Source of the DNA: Liolophura sinensis
Lineage: Eukaryota > Mollusca > Polyplacophora > Chitonida > Chitonidae
Assembly: GCF_032854445.1 (NCBI RefSeq)
Contig: NC_088295.1
Coordinates: 29,880,470 to 29,944,469 of the forward strand
Direction of reading: 5' to 3'
DNA length: 64,000 nt
Shown piece by piece: positions 52,135-63,400 of this stretch. Position 1 is the first letter of the stretch, and every line of letters begins with the position of its first letter. Below the pieces are notes generated by a model, which saw only the letters and a list, made by a program, of their open reading frames with translations, had not been told where the DNA came from and did no database searches. The translations under genes and the position numbers were made by a program.

Positions 52135-52740
52135 TTGCTTCTTATGAACTTTGTGGTACTAGTTCTTTCGATTCCAGCCAGACAGAGTGAACTGTCACGG
52201 AGAACGAATGCACAGATGGTCAGAATGAAGTCTGTCGTACAGCACCCTGTAGCTATGTCAAAGTGTTCGTTTTGCGTCAAGATATTGAACTCTCCAGAGG
52301 AAGTGGTAGAGCATATATGCCAAACACCCCAAAGCAGAAACATAGTTGCGTGCTGTGTAGCTACTCGTCTGGCCGCCTGTCAGATGTACGGAGAAATGTG
52401 GATAGGCGACATTCCAGTCTATCACCGATGTGGGATGGGAAAATCAGGGAAGCCACAGCTGAGGTTCCCCATGAGGAGGCCCACTCGCCCCAGCCCGGTG
52501 GTCACACCTAAACGACCGGCAAATCAAGAGAGCAGTTCGCGTGGCACACCTGTCTTGTTGGAGGACAGAGCGTTGCCAATACCAGACGAAGCCTGCGGAT
52601 CGGCCAGTGAGGCCAGTCCGGCTGGCGCCAACATCCACCACTAGCCGCTGCAGAGACATGTCTACCCAGACAGGACTAGAGATGAGTGACAAGTCTATCC
52701 AGTGAAACGGGGTCAAGAGGAAACACACGAAGACCGAGGA
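52135..52740 (+). pseudogene. Unidentified transposon-type ORF remnant with zinc-finger-like motifs
   Basis: Two overlapping plus-strand frames look like one broken gene. The first (to 52644) reads SKCSFCVKILNSPEEVVEHI, a CX2C...H pattern. A one-frame shift then gives HSCVLCSYSSGRLSDVRR followed by NVDRRH (52263-52511), close to a C2H2 finger in which the first zinc-binding His reads as Asn. The C-terminal part is Pro/Arg/Ser-rich (RRPTRPSPVVTPKRPANQ). Base composition is GC-richer than the flanks. It lies 380 bp past the gypsy pol fragment, so it may be part of the same internally deleted element or a different one. A purine tract (cgaggaatgggaggag, 52735-52750) could be a polypurine tract. 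No specific family assigned. Confidence 0.45.
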
Positions 52741-53130
52741 ATGGGAGGAGTATGAGTGAACTTTGTAAATTTTGAAAACTCAAGGTGTAATTACCATTAT
52801 CATTGATTACTGAATTTGAATATTGTCTTGCTACGATAGCATTGCCCGAGCCAGCCTCTCGACGAGACTGATTTAGAGGCGTGGGTAATGTTATATTTCT
52901 GTATTATTGTTAAATGTTTGTTTAAGAAGGCTATCGGAGCTTATCGCGCCAGCTTCTGTCCTGATTACGAGGGCCGGACCGTGTGCTCACACCTGTGCGT
53001 GCGAGTTACCTCTCTGTATATATCTTCTATAAACTGTCGCAAACTTATCCTGTGTGTTCTGGTTCGTCTATCAATATTGGGAGCCCCTGATCGAAACAAG
53101 TCTGTCCCTGGGGATTAGGCTTTATGGACG
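52741..53130 (+). other. Possible 3' LTR or 3' UTR of the preceding element
   Basis: After the purine tract comes GC-richer sequence with gaggcgtgggtaatgttata, a TATA-like tatatatcttctataaac and no ORF. This would fit an LTR, but no second copy exists in the window and the ends could not be fixed. Confidence 0.3.
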
Positions 53131-53165
53131 ATCTTTATAATATTGTGTTACCTGGGTCCGTAATA

Positions 53166-53320
53166 TTAGGCCGTACTCAAGAATATTTCAATTATAGGAC
53201 GGCGACCAGCATTATGGTGGGAAGAAACTGCTGACAGATCTTCCCACTTACGGCCGGAGAGGAGGCCAGTAAGAGCTGGACTTGAACTTACAGCTAACCA
53301 CCTCAGCCACTGAGGCTCCT
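53166..53320 (-). mobile_element. SINE-2, nearly complete including tRNA head
   Basis: On the minus strand: head ggagcctcagtggctgaggt followed by ggttagctg (box A TGGCTGAGGTGG), box B aagttcaagtcc, then ctctccggccgtaagtggga, the ccaccataatgctgg core and a 3' end at tattcttgagtacggccta (53166). The tRNA-like head is the clearest of all SINE-2 copies here. The middle is shorter than in the 346-576 copy and no TSD was seen. Confidence 0.8.
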
Positions 53321-53527
53321 TCAGTTGTCTTTTTGTTACTTCAGTTCATCAGCTTTTTTCCCTAGATCGACATTGGTCACCATAGTTATCTGTTTTTGTT
53401 GTCGTTTTATTGTTGAATGTATGACCATTGGTGAAGTTGGTAATTTAGAATTTAACAAAGCAAGAGATGTACGAAGTATGCATGGCTGTGATCTCGGCTT
53501 AGGATTGAGAATTGCCCCTATATATTG

Positions 53528-53596
53528 TCCCTGACCCGGTGTCAGTATAATATGACTGGGTGAGGTGTCATGCCTGGTGTCTTCGGCATGATACTT
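53528..53596 (+). mobile_element. SINE-3 core fragment
   Basis: gtgtcagtataatatgactg, ggtgaggtgtcatgcctggt and gtcttcggcatgatactt match the SINE-3 core at 49193-49252. Truncated on both sides. Confidence 0.75.
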
Positions 53597-54880
53597 ACAT
53601 ACATACTCATACTCTCAGGGTTTGGTAAGACTATACGTACATATTCCTTTGCTTTACAGGCAACGGGGATAAGACGGACGTCAGATCGACATTCAGACTG
53701 ACATCTCGATCTGCCACCAACCGTTAGATTCCCATTTCAGCCATGACATGTCAGTCTAAACCTTCTGATTAACGAAGTTCGTTGACTTCGTCGATGCGAC
53801 AGTCAAGAAAACCCCACCACTGACTGTTGGCTTACGGAAATCGCATGACGAAGTCAATTTACTTGAGTATCCGCCGGTGTATGTTAGGCATATCAGAAAT
53901 TAATTAAACTAGTTTTCCCAAATTTGTCTCATTTTCTTTATTACTCTCCCTTGTCGCCTGTATTTGGTGAAAATCAACTGCTGACGGCTATTTTGTGAAC
54001 GTTTGCCCAGTGTAACGTTTGTTAGGGACCAATTCTCGTCATATCGTCACACGTGAGAGTCTTCGTCGGTCACTTGTAATGGTCGCATTGTCATCTCGGT
54101 CACCCCAGGACTCCTGTAAGACATTTAGCCTTCGCGTTTAAGTGAAACATTCTTCAGTATGACGTTTCACAACCGTAGATAATAAATAAACTAAAAACTA
54201 TCGAATCACATTTTGACAGTGACGAATTACTTTTGGCCACAGGCACCAAAATGGTATGTACAACATTTTAATGTTATTACAGGCTTAATATTTTCCATGC
54301 AGGTAAAGCAAACCCGTTCTCCTCAACACCTGGATCTTGTTTTCTTAAGTCACTTTGGGCTAATACTCACAATTTTTATCTTCTTTACTAAAGACATTAT
54401 TTGTTGGTGACCAAGCTTGATTGTAATTGTACCACCACAGTTCAGAATTATCAACCTAAATTATATTTAGTTGCTGAATGGAGTTTGGCTTAGATTATAT
54501 TTTTGGCTAAATCCCGGAAACGGTGTGGGCGTTAAAGGGAGACTCACACAACTGAGATGATTGTTTTCCTCGTGATTTTAGGGGTGGGTCGGGCTCATTA
54601 AGAGTCGGAGGAAAACAGGACATCTGACCAATGACTAGTCACGTAATCCTAATCCTACTCAACTCGAAATATGCGCGACAAGATGGGTCAGTGAATGGTT
54701 GAATCAAGCTAATGATCTATTTATCTGCGAAGGAAATGATCAAGGGACTGTCAGACTGCTTTAGACAAACGCTTCAGGGTACACCTCGTTTTGACTGTAT
54801 TTTCCTTGTGCGTTCGCAGAAGTACAACTAATGCAACTGCTAAGGTTATTCCGCGAGGACATAAACATGCTAAAAGGCAA

Positions 54881-54885
<5 letters not shown>
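53597..54885. other. Anonymous stretch with one imperfect hairpin
   Basis: A fold-back at 53782-53857 pairs ttgacttcgtcgatgcga with tcgcatgacgaagtcaa (one bulged base). Nothing else recognised. Confidence 0.45.

Positions 54886-54940
<55 letters not shown>
54886..54940. repeat. (TA)n microsatellite
   Basis: 55 bp of uninterrupted alternating A and T. The Ile-Tyr repeat peptides in both strands' frames are artefacts of this tract. Confidence 0.98.
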
Positions 54941-54942
<2 letters not shown>

Positions 54943-55883
54943 ACAAGTCCTCCGAACGTATCAACACATTTTATTACAGAATGACTGAATTATGTAATTT
55001 AAAAATATCACATGTTTAATGAGTAGTTTTTATTTCGGCCACATGTGCTAATTGCAATAAATATGGTCTTTATCCGAAGCACAGTGGAGGGACTTTGCAC
55101 AGAGGGTTTTGGACTTACATTTGCTTTCATTAAAGTACATGTATATCGAATGCATTCATTTAAAGCTATAGACTGTTTCGTTGGGTTGTCTCTGTTTGAT
55201 ACATCGGTTGCACTCCTTCAGTAAATTTGGTTAAATGGTTTATTGTGTTTCTGGTGTGAAAAGGAAGTTGTTTTCTCTGATTGGAAACCGGGTGGAAATG
55301 AACATGCTTTTGTGGCTCCCAGACGGTTTTACTGCACCCTCGCTAGTTAATCGTCCCATCCAAGGAAATCTCATTTTCCACAACCTTGGATAAAGCTCTT
55401 TGTGATAACCACGTCTTGGAGAGATCCTATGTTAGCCTTATAGTAGGTCTGTATAATTATTGTGTCCCTCAATATCCTGGTCGTGACTGTCCCTGCAAAG
55501 TGACCTTCATCTTAATATGACCTTGATGTACCAGACAACTCAGAGTTGTCATATTGTCCCTGCACCATACTTACAACACCGCCGTTAATAGTGGTCGTCG
55601 TGACGTATTTCCTAATAAACAGCATTTTCCTCTTTCGCGGCGGACAGTTGTTTTTGACTGAACATGACAAAACTAGCAACAGTCTTTGAATGAAGTAGTT
55701 ACCTAAGATTTTCGAACAATTGATTGTTCTTGATCTTCTATTTTAAAACATAAAACATGTTTTATTTTCAAAGATGTAAAATGAGATAGCAAAATCAACC
55801 TATCTCCGAAAAGAATGAATGCAATAATGCTATGGCTTTCCCATGTTTTTGCGCATTCAACTGTACCGGTGAAAACATCTCAA

Positions 55884-55899
55884 CCCCCCCCCCCCCCCC
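55884..55899 (+). repeat. Poly-C run
   Basis: Sixteen consecutive C in copy 1; the paralogous position in copy 2 (about 61183) has no such run. Confidence 0.95.
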
Positions 55900-57158
55900 A
55901 GAAAGTCAGTTAATGCCATCGCACGATTATATAATTAGTCGTTTATCTCACTTTGCGTAAATTCCTTAAGTGAAACCAGATGGGCTTTTTCCTGAAAAGG
56001 AAGGCATACCTTTTATTCACACCAGTTACATGCATGGCCTTAAAAAGTTGCTGCCATTCAAGGAATATCGAATTTTGCTTTAGCGGATGTAATAGCGAAT
56101 TATTCAGCTCAGCTATAGAGATGAAAAGAGGCCATACAGTCGGGTCTTGGAGACCTGTTAGCAAAGTGATATTAATTACGGGAGATTATATAATCATTCG
56201 GAAATAACCGTTTTACCCTTCAGGTGGGAAATATTTTCTAACCATGAAGACAACAAATCCTCCTGAGATCAAAGGTCATCAGTTTTGATTAAATAATTCA
56301 GTAATTAGCAAATCACCATATTTTAATAAAAAAAAATTCATAGTGACGATTAAATCGTGTGATAAACAGGGATTTCCTTTAATCCTTTTTACAGATTTAA
56401 AGTACCTTCATTTAACCAAAGGGAAATATTTTATATGTATAAATGTATTTAACTCTAATTCTGGGTCAAAACTATATTCGCCGACGTGTATCATCTAGTT
56501 ACAGCGTACATGTACAATGAGAAAACTTCTTATTTACGTCGATTCTCACAAAAGGCAATGATTCTGTATACTGTATTACACGCTCGACTACACATGTCGA
56601 GTAATCGTGTGTTTTATAACAACTGCGTACCACTGCGACAAAGCTTTTGTCTAAGCGATCACGCCAAACTATACTGCAGTAAATATTTTTATTTGTTTCT
56701 TCAAGTAATGCGTATCACGTTGTGTATGTATCATGTTCAATTCTGGATTCGTCATCAGATTTATATTTCAAGACAACTGAATCAGTAAACCACTATTGTC
56801 TCTCAAGGAAGCCTGACGTCGTAAGGTGCAACGAAAGAATAGCAATTGATCATCATCCATACGCACAAAAATAAAACATTTAAAAGACTCCCACTCCTAA
56901 AATTTTACAATGACGAATTATATGATCAATGATGTTGATCACACAAAAAATCAGTTGAAGCCTGTAAAAGCAATAACCTGTTGTGATGAAAACACCGTAA
57001 AAATTTTTAATTATCATATTGTAACAGAATTACATATAAGTACTGTTTTGCACAAAAAGTGGGTTTTGTAAGTATGAAACTGAAGAGTTCTTAAGGACAT
57101 TTATGGTTATACAGGTAGCTTTGGCAAATACACAGTATTGGTATGGTAAAAAAGAACG

Positions 57159-57313
57159 TACACTCAAAATATAAATCTGTTAATTCTGTTAACAGTCTGA
57201 GTGATGCTAGAATGTATTATGCTAGAATAATCTGTTGCAATAGCAGAATACATTCTAGCATCACTCAGGCAGGAGACTTTCTGTTAAAATTAACATAATA
57301 CTTTTGGAGTGTA
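57159..57313. mobile_element. Palindromic MITE-like element
   Basis: Outer imperfect inverted repeats (tacactcaaaat ... ctgttaattctgttaacag at left; the complement ctgttaaaattaacataata ... ttttggagtgta at right) enclose perfect 22-bp arms at 57198-57219 and 57247-57268 (ctgagtgatgctagaatgta plus tt) around a 27-base loop. It is non-coding, about 155 bp. The paralogous site near 63850-63920 has no such element, consistent with insertion after the duplication. Confidence 0.75.
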
Positions 57314-57400
57314 TTGCTCCTATGCACCTCCATCTAGTCTTTCATTCCTCTACTCGGACTTTAGATCATCTCATGAGTTATGGTTTCAGTCTTTATAGAG

Positions 57401-58494
57401 AACATTTGGGATGCGCGTGACAGTCGAATACAAGCACCGGAGTCTTGCACTAAGAACATCGGCACTTGTGGAAGATCTTCTTTAAGTATATCCGGGTTGT
57501 TCTTGCAGAAACATAAAATGGTACGCTGTTGACATCAAGAACATAGGAAACCATCATGGAACATATATTTTCAACCTGTCTTCATGATACAGCCCATGAT
57601 GACTAAAGCAGTTCTTCCATTGCGTGGAACTATCACAATCAAGATTTTGTTTCAGGAAACTTTTATTAATACTTTGTTGCTTGTATAAAATGCACGTCTG
57701 CGCCCAAATCCAATTACTTGGGTTCGGCATCAATAGTTTTTCGATAACATCATGTACACTGCTCTTTATTTAAAACAGAGCCCTACATGGTTAGTAAAAC
57801 ATACTATTCAGCTCAGACTAACAGGATCCGTATTTTACTTATATGTACAGGCAGACATACCGACTTAAGAGGGAAACATATACTGGTATATTACACATGC
57901 TTCACAATTCACTCAGCACATCAGAATTGCTTCGTATTAACAACGTTGAACATCAGGTAACGCTAGTTATTGTAATCCACGAACGCCAAAATTTCTTTAG
58001 TATAAATGGAAACCAGCATAAGGCGTGGATTCTGTCGTAGGTACCACGTCCAGACATACCTAATTAGGTGCTTTATTCTCTCAGCTTGCTGAACAGTTGT
58101 CGGGATGGAGCGCCATTTGGAGTAGTTACGCTTCTGTGGCTGGTAGACAGGTTAATACCACTCAGTAGCTAATCACATTCACACACGGCACCAGCATTCC
58201 ACAGTGGATACTAAAACCTTCTGTGACCATTTCCTCAAATCCGTTACACATTGGAAAATCGGAATGTTTGGTGTGAGGTACAGACAAGGTTCAATACGGT
58301 GCTAAAAGGGCGCATTTCCTCCTGGGAAATACTTATAGAAATTTAGTTCCGTCATTGTCATCCCGCGATGCACCGAATTGCCCAGACTTTAGGGAGACTT
58401 TGCGAGATCCGTTATTTCCGGTGACATGCTTATATGATTAGTTTTACAAACAAATCTGGATTGAATCCAGTATAGGTCAGTGACAGCATCCTCC
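57401..58494. other. Anonymous non-coding stretch
   Basis: No gene or repeat recognised. Confidence 0.45.
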
Positions 58495-59030
58495 GCTTTG
58501 GGGGCAGTCAGCAATGATATATGTGCTTGGAATTCCAGTATTGTTTTTAAAATTTGGATATAATTTTCATGGTTTCATGTTCGTGTACCATATGGTTAAG
58601 GAAATTTGCATCCCAGATGTTCCCACAACGTTTGTTGGTACTCACTGCTACAGGCGAATAATCTGTCCGAGCATAACTCAGAACTGTCTCCATTACCGAA
58701 ACCATCACGTGCGTTGTCTTAGTTCATGACGTAACAGGTAAAATGCAATGCATAGCAGATAAACCTTTCATCAGTTTGAGCGAGGGCCATATTCGGCCAT
58801 GACATGGACGCAGAAGAAATCTTCACATACCTACTCAATTTAGAGGTACCTGTAAAATATATAATTCAATACAAACAGATTTGAAATTGCAATCAATCAA
58901 CCCCCTAAAAGGAATATAAAGTAACGACGCAATTAAGCCAGAAGGGCGAGGTTAGAACAACCTTCAACCTTACAAAATTCGAGATTGATGACAGTTTCTC
59001 AGAAGAGTTTTACCAAACTTTGGTCAAATG
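58495..59030 (+). repeat. Dispersed duplication, copy 2 (of 50.6 kb)
   Basis: Diverged partner of 50600-51155: aatgatatatgtgctt, gtttcatgttcgtgtaccat, cccagatgttccc, tttgagcgagggccatattc and gatgacagtttctcagaag occur in the same order. Confidence 0.65.
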
Positions 59031-59087
59031 GTAATTGGGCCATCAGATCGATTTTAAAGATTCTTGTTGCGGTCGAGGAACAGTACT

Positions 59088-59251
59088 TATTTATTTATTT
59101 ATATGATTGGTGTTTGACGCCGTACTCAAGAATATTTCACTTATTTCACGGCGGTCAGCATTATGGTGGGTGGAAACCGGGCACATCCCTGTTGAAACTA
59201 ACGACCATCCGCAGGCTGCTGACAGACCTTCCCACGTACTCGAGGAACAGT
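59088..59251 (-). mobile_element. SINE-2, head-truncated
   Basis: Reverse complement reads gtgggaaggtctgtcagcag, ctgcggatggtcgtta, cccggtttccacccaccata, atgctgaccgcc, tattcttgagtacggcgtca and an (aaat)n tail. Well preserved, lacking the tRNA-like head. Confidence 0.8.
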
Positions 59252-59289
59252 ACATGAATGTCTGATTTGACGGATGAATTCCAAATATG

Positions 59290-60075
59290 TGTACAGGGAA
59301 TTTGTACATCCTCTAGCTTTGAGCCAGGAATTTGTAGATTATCTAGCTTTGTGCAGGCAAATTTGATATTATCTAGTTTTGTGCAGGCAAATTTGATATT
59401 ATCTAGCTTTGTGCAGGCAAATTTGATATTATCTAGCTTTGTGCAGGCAAATTTGATATTATCTAGCTTTGTGCAGGCAAATTTGATATTATCTAGTTTT
59501 GTGCAGGCAAATTTGATATTATCTAGCTTTGTGCAGGCAAATTGTAGATTATCTTTGAGCCAGGAATTTGTAAATTATCTAGATTTGGGCAGAAAATTTG
59601 TAGATTCTCTAGCTTTGGGCAGGAAATTTGTAGATTATTTACCTTTCAGTGTTTGTTGGGCCTGGATAAAAATAAGCGATCCACTGAACTTTGTTCCGTT
59701 TACGCCGTCTTACATGTACGTTTGTGGAAGACTGTTTGCTTCATCTGTCACTTGCTAAATATGTATAAATAAATTTGTAAATTATCTAGCTCTGGACAGG
59801 GAATTTGTAGATTCTTCGGTTTTTGGGCAGGGAATAAGTAGATTCTTTAGTTGCCCAAAACTACGAATTTGTACATTCTTCACCTTTGTGCAGGGAAATT
59901 TTAGATTATGTATCTTTGTGCACTGGATTCTTAGATTCATTGGCTTTGACGGGGAACATGTTGATTCTCTACCTTTGGGCAGGGCAGGGAATTTGTACAT
60001 TATCTAGATTTGGGCAGGGAATTTGTACATTATCTAGATTTGGGCAGAAAATTTGTAGATTCTCTAGCTTTGGGC
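59290..60075. repeat. 30-bp minisatellite array
   Basis: Consensus close to ggaatttgtagattatctag followed by ctttgggcag. Six near-identical units and part of a seventh occupy 59341-59540 (atctagctttgtgcaggcaa, atttgatatt), with a C/T variant in units 2 and 6. The flanking units back to 59290 and on to 60075 are degenerate. Because the unit is 30 bp it reads as a ten-residue peptide repeat in one frame, which I take as incidental. Confidence 0.9.
59574..59762 (+). repeat. 189-bp direct duplication, copy 1
   Basis: Identical to 60029-60217 except for one base (C at 59755, A at 60210). It contains two minisatellite-type units and about 110 bp of single-copy-like sequence (tttcagtgtttgttgggcct ... 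ttcatctgtcacttg). Confidence 0.95.
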
Positions 60076-60217
60076 AGGAAATTTGTAGATTATTTACCTT
60101 TCAGTGTTTGTTGGGCCTGGATAAAAATAAGCGATCCACTGAACTTTGTTCCGTTTACGCCGTCTTACATGTACGTTTGTGGAAGACTGTTTGCTTCATC
60201 TGTCACTTGATAAATAT
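60029..60217 (+). repeat. 189-bp direct duplication, copy 2
   Basis: Partner of 59574-59762 at a 455-bp offset, one mismatch. It is far less diverged than the larger segmental duplication around it. Confidence 0.95.
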
Positions 60218-60489
60218 TTTTGTAGGCTCTCCGATTTCCTATACACAGAAAACGCAATGCCATCGTATGAGTAAAAATTCTTTGAGTATGTCGTTAAACA
60301 TTAATCAAATATTTAATGTTTTAGAAGAAATATAGAAATACCATGTGGTCTATATTGTCCTTTGTTTTGCAGGCCACAGAGATACAATAAAGTGTAATGT
60401 AATAAAGAGTAGAGCGGTTTTTTCCTTCTTCTTAATCATGGTAGATTGATTTTACATGCACTTATGAATGTGCTCGAATAACATGTGCC
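60218..60489. other. Anonymous non-coding stretch
   Basis: Nothing recognised. Confidence 0.4.
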
Positions 60490-63400
60490 AATGTCAAACG
60501 AATTGCATCATTTTAAATTTCCATTTAAATCTATTGACTATGGTGTTGAATTTCCTCTCATAGGTACATCAATGATTTTTTAAGTTTAGTGTTGGGGAGA
60601 AAATATTACCGTGGTTCCTGATCCGTTTTACTAAACGATCGAAAGTTAATCGCCCTACCAATGGGAGTGTCATATGCCAACACCTATGATAAAGCCTGTT
60701 GTGGTAATTACACCTTTAATAGCTTCAATGTTAACACTAAAGTAGACCCATAGAACTATTGTGCCAAACAATATCTTGCTAGTGTTTGTCCCTGCAAAAT
60801 GACCTTTACAGCTGTGTGACCTTGATGTACCAGACAGCTCAGAGGTGTTGTACCGCACTTTCATCATACTTATCAAACCGTCATTAAAAGTTCTCATCGC
60901 ACAAGGAAGGGTTAGATATTGCAATGAAATACACACTCCGTTCTCGCGTTGGCCATTTTTTCGCTGAACGCAATGTTAGCTACGGTGTTTAAAAAAGTTG
61001 TTGTGTAATAGTTTCAAATAATTAATAGTTTAAATTGTCATGATATTATATTTTATCAGGTACAGTATCATAGTAAAATAGCCAAACCTACCTATAAGCA
61101 AGCTGTGTATAAAACATGTCGCAAGAATCGTTATACCTATGTTTTTGCCTGTTAGTCTTGGTACCGGTGAAAACATCTCAAACTGCTTGAGAATATCTGT
61201 TAATGCATGGGAGGCATACCTTTTCTTCAGACGAGTTACCATGTATGAGTGGAAAAACGTTGCTGCCGTTTAAGAACAGGTATTTCAGAAAACAGAGATA
61301 TAATCAAGTTCAATGTGACAATTGAAGGGAATTTTTTCTGCTAAGGTTTAGGCCATTGTAAAGTATATTTAATCCAGTAGGAGATAAAGTATAACTGTGT
61401 TTATTTGTTTCTTTTCACTCTCTGTAAAGTACTGTCATTTAACACCTTATATGTACTCATTGAGAAGCAATGTGAGAAAACTTCACTTTCATGTGGGTTG
61501 CCCCTGTAAACAATCGGTCTGTTTTTACCAAAAAAAATGAGTCACATCTGTCCGATTCCACATGTCTGCTTTATAAGAACTGCCTACCGCTACACTGAAC
61601 CCCATCCGCCCTCTTACAGATTCGGGCATGTAAACTGACGAGCACACTTCCGAATGTCAGTCAGTTAATCATTCAATACGAGATCCTCAGAATCTATATC
61701 TATCTATATTTCATAACGAGCGAATTGAGGGAATCCTCGTAGAAAAATAAGCTGTTAGTGCATACCTAAAAATAAACGTTTTATAATACTTTAGGGGACA
61801 GTGCACTTAATCCTGGATCTTTCAGCATGACAGACCATGACCTTTCTATTATCATGGAAAACTGCTGATTGCTTCTCTTGTATGAATCGGTGAGTGGCAT
61901 TCAAGAAACGATAATCAACTAAGTATATATGGGTGTTGGATACATTTGTTTCTTTTAAAATCGGGCATTTTGTATATACAGAAAGACACATTAACACCAG
62001 ATCAAATCAAACCACGCAGAATAGGGTATATCCATAATGATGAGATATTTCTCAAGCATTTTCCACGTAAAATACAGCCGATGGTGAAAGTGATGACATA
62101 GAATTACAGTGTATCTACTTAAGCTTAAAAGGATTTCTTGTAACGCATTCTCTCATACCCTTAATTGTTTCGCCTATTTTATTATACATGTATGTCCGTA
62201 AATGTTAACACGACCATTTAAGTCGAAAAGGGATTTTACATGAAAGAAGCTTCTTTGTGTCTTTTACTTGTTATTGTTTTTAGAAATAAGTCAGTGTTGG
62301 AAAATTGATTTTCATCGAATGCCTATTGCATTGGCACCATGGATGGTATTTCTTGAAAAGCTTGTCCCTGTGGTGGATGCAGTAAGACAACTGCTGTTAG
62401 CCACGTGTGTCTTTGTATTATACGCATCTTTTGAGAATCACTTTAATGACAGGCGACAGAAATAAGTATAAATTTCGGATCAGTTATTTCATTGCTGGAG
62501 ACTACTTTGCCAATTGTAAGCACATAGATACACTGAAAGATTAAATAAGCAAACACTGACGATCACGAGCTGTTGCTTAGGAAGTCAAAGAAACCATGTT
62601 TCTATGAAAAAAACACTGTTCCTTTCTGTAATTTAAATGCACAATTATGTCTAATTACCCCAGAGACCCACCTGCCGACATAGATAATGGAAGAGTTATA
62701 TGTTGGAATATCAGGATTCCTTTGATGTTTCTCTGCGTTTTTACCCAATTTACGAAAAAGCCTGTTACGTTGAATGCATGCAGTAAATCTATCTACATGA
62801 CTGCAGTAAATAGTGTAGGTTTCTTTGTGAAGTAGTATATATAATGATCTTTACTGATTTAGAGCGCTGCAGATCGTACAGGCATGTAAGTAAGGACACA
62901 CAAACGTTTGTTTGCCATCGCCTTAGCTAAACGTATTATAAACACATTTACTCCTTCTATTTATCGGCCTTTATGACGTTTTGGCTAATTAGTTTCTGGT
63001 CCTATAGGGATGCTACAATGGATTTCCAGTTTTCAGTGTCAATGATTAGTGATAAAGATGACTTCCTGACAATAGGTTCTTTGAAGTTTCTGATGGTGTG
63101 TCTAGAATCAATGCGAGGACACGTTTCTTCCAACTAACTGAGCTCAATGTGCGATGCATAAACAACAATAGCACATAACACTAGGAATTCCAAACTAAAC
63201 TGTCTGCTGGAGACGCTGACTAATATCACATACAACCATACAAAAGATGGTGCATATGTGCAACAGAATGTTAAGTTATATTCAGCTATTTAAACTGGAA
63301 TCAGATTGTCGGATGTATTTATGGCAATCTAAAATTGAAGAGAACTGATTTTATGTGTTTGGTTTATAGTTTGGTTCACCACAATGTGTATGTAATAAGA

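Larger units (their letters stand above)
55140..57400 (+). repeat. Segmental duplication copy 1 (partner at 60.5-64 kb)
   Basis: Aligned in order with 60490-64000. Anchors: agttaatcgtcccatcc (55345), tgaccttgatgtaccagaca (55523), accggtgaaaacatctcaa (55865), aggcatacctttt (56002), agtaccttcatttaac (56401), aattctggattcgtcat (56739) and tttcattcctcta (57338). A 32-bp block from about 55520 has 2 mismatches. Overall divergence is considerable with many indels. Copy 1 carries an inverted-repeat element absent from copy 2 and lacks about 1.7 kb present there. No intact ORF is conserved. Confidence 0.75.

Noticed and set aside
51963-52343. 126-codon minus-strand ORF
   Set aside because: Antisense to the zinc-finger-like frames, which have the more plausible protein features; no similarity recognised.
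54761-55019. ORFs with Ile-Tyr repeats on both strands
   Set aside because: They are translations of the (TA)n microsatellite.
59341-59540. Regular 30-bp repeats resembling a CRISPR array or a repeat protein
   Set aside because: Units abut with no spacers, the genome is eukaryotic, and the ten-residue peptide repeat is a consequence of a 30-bp unit. It is a minisatellite.
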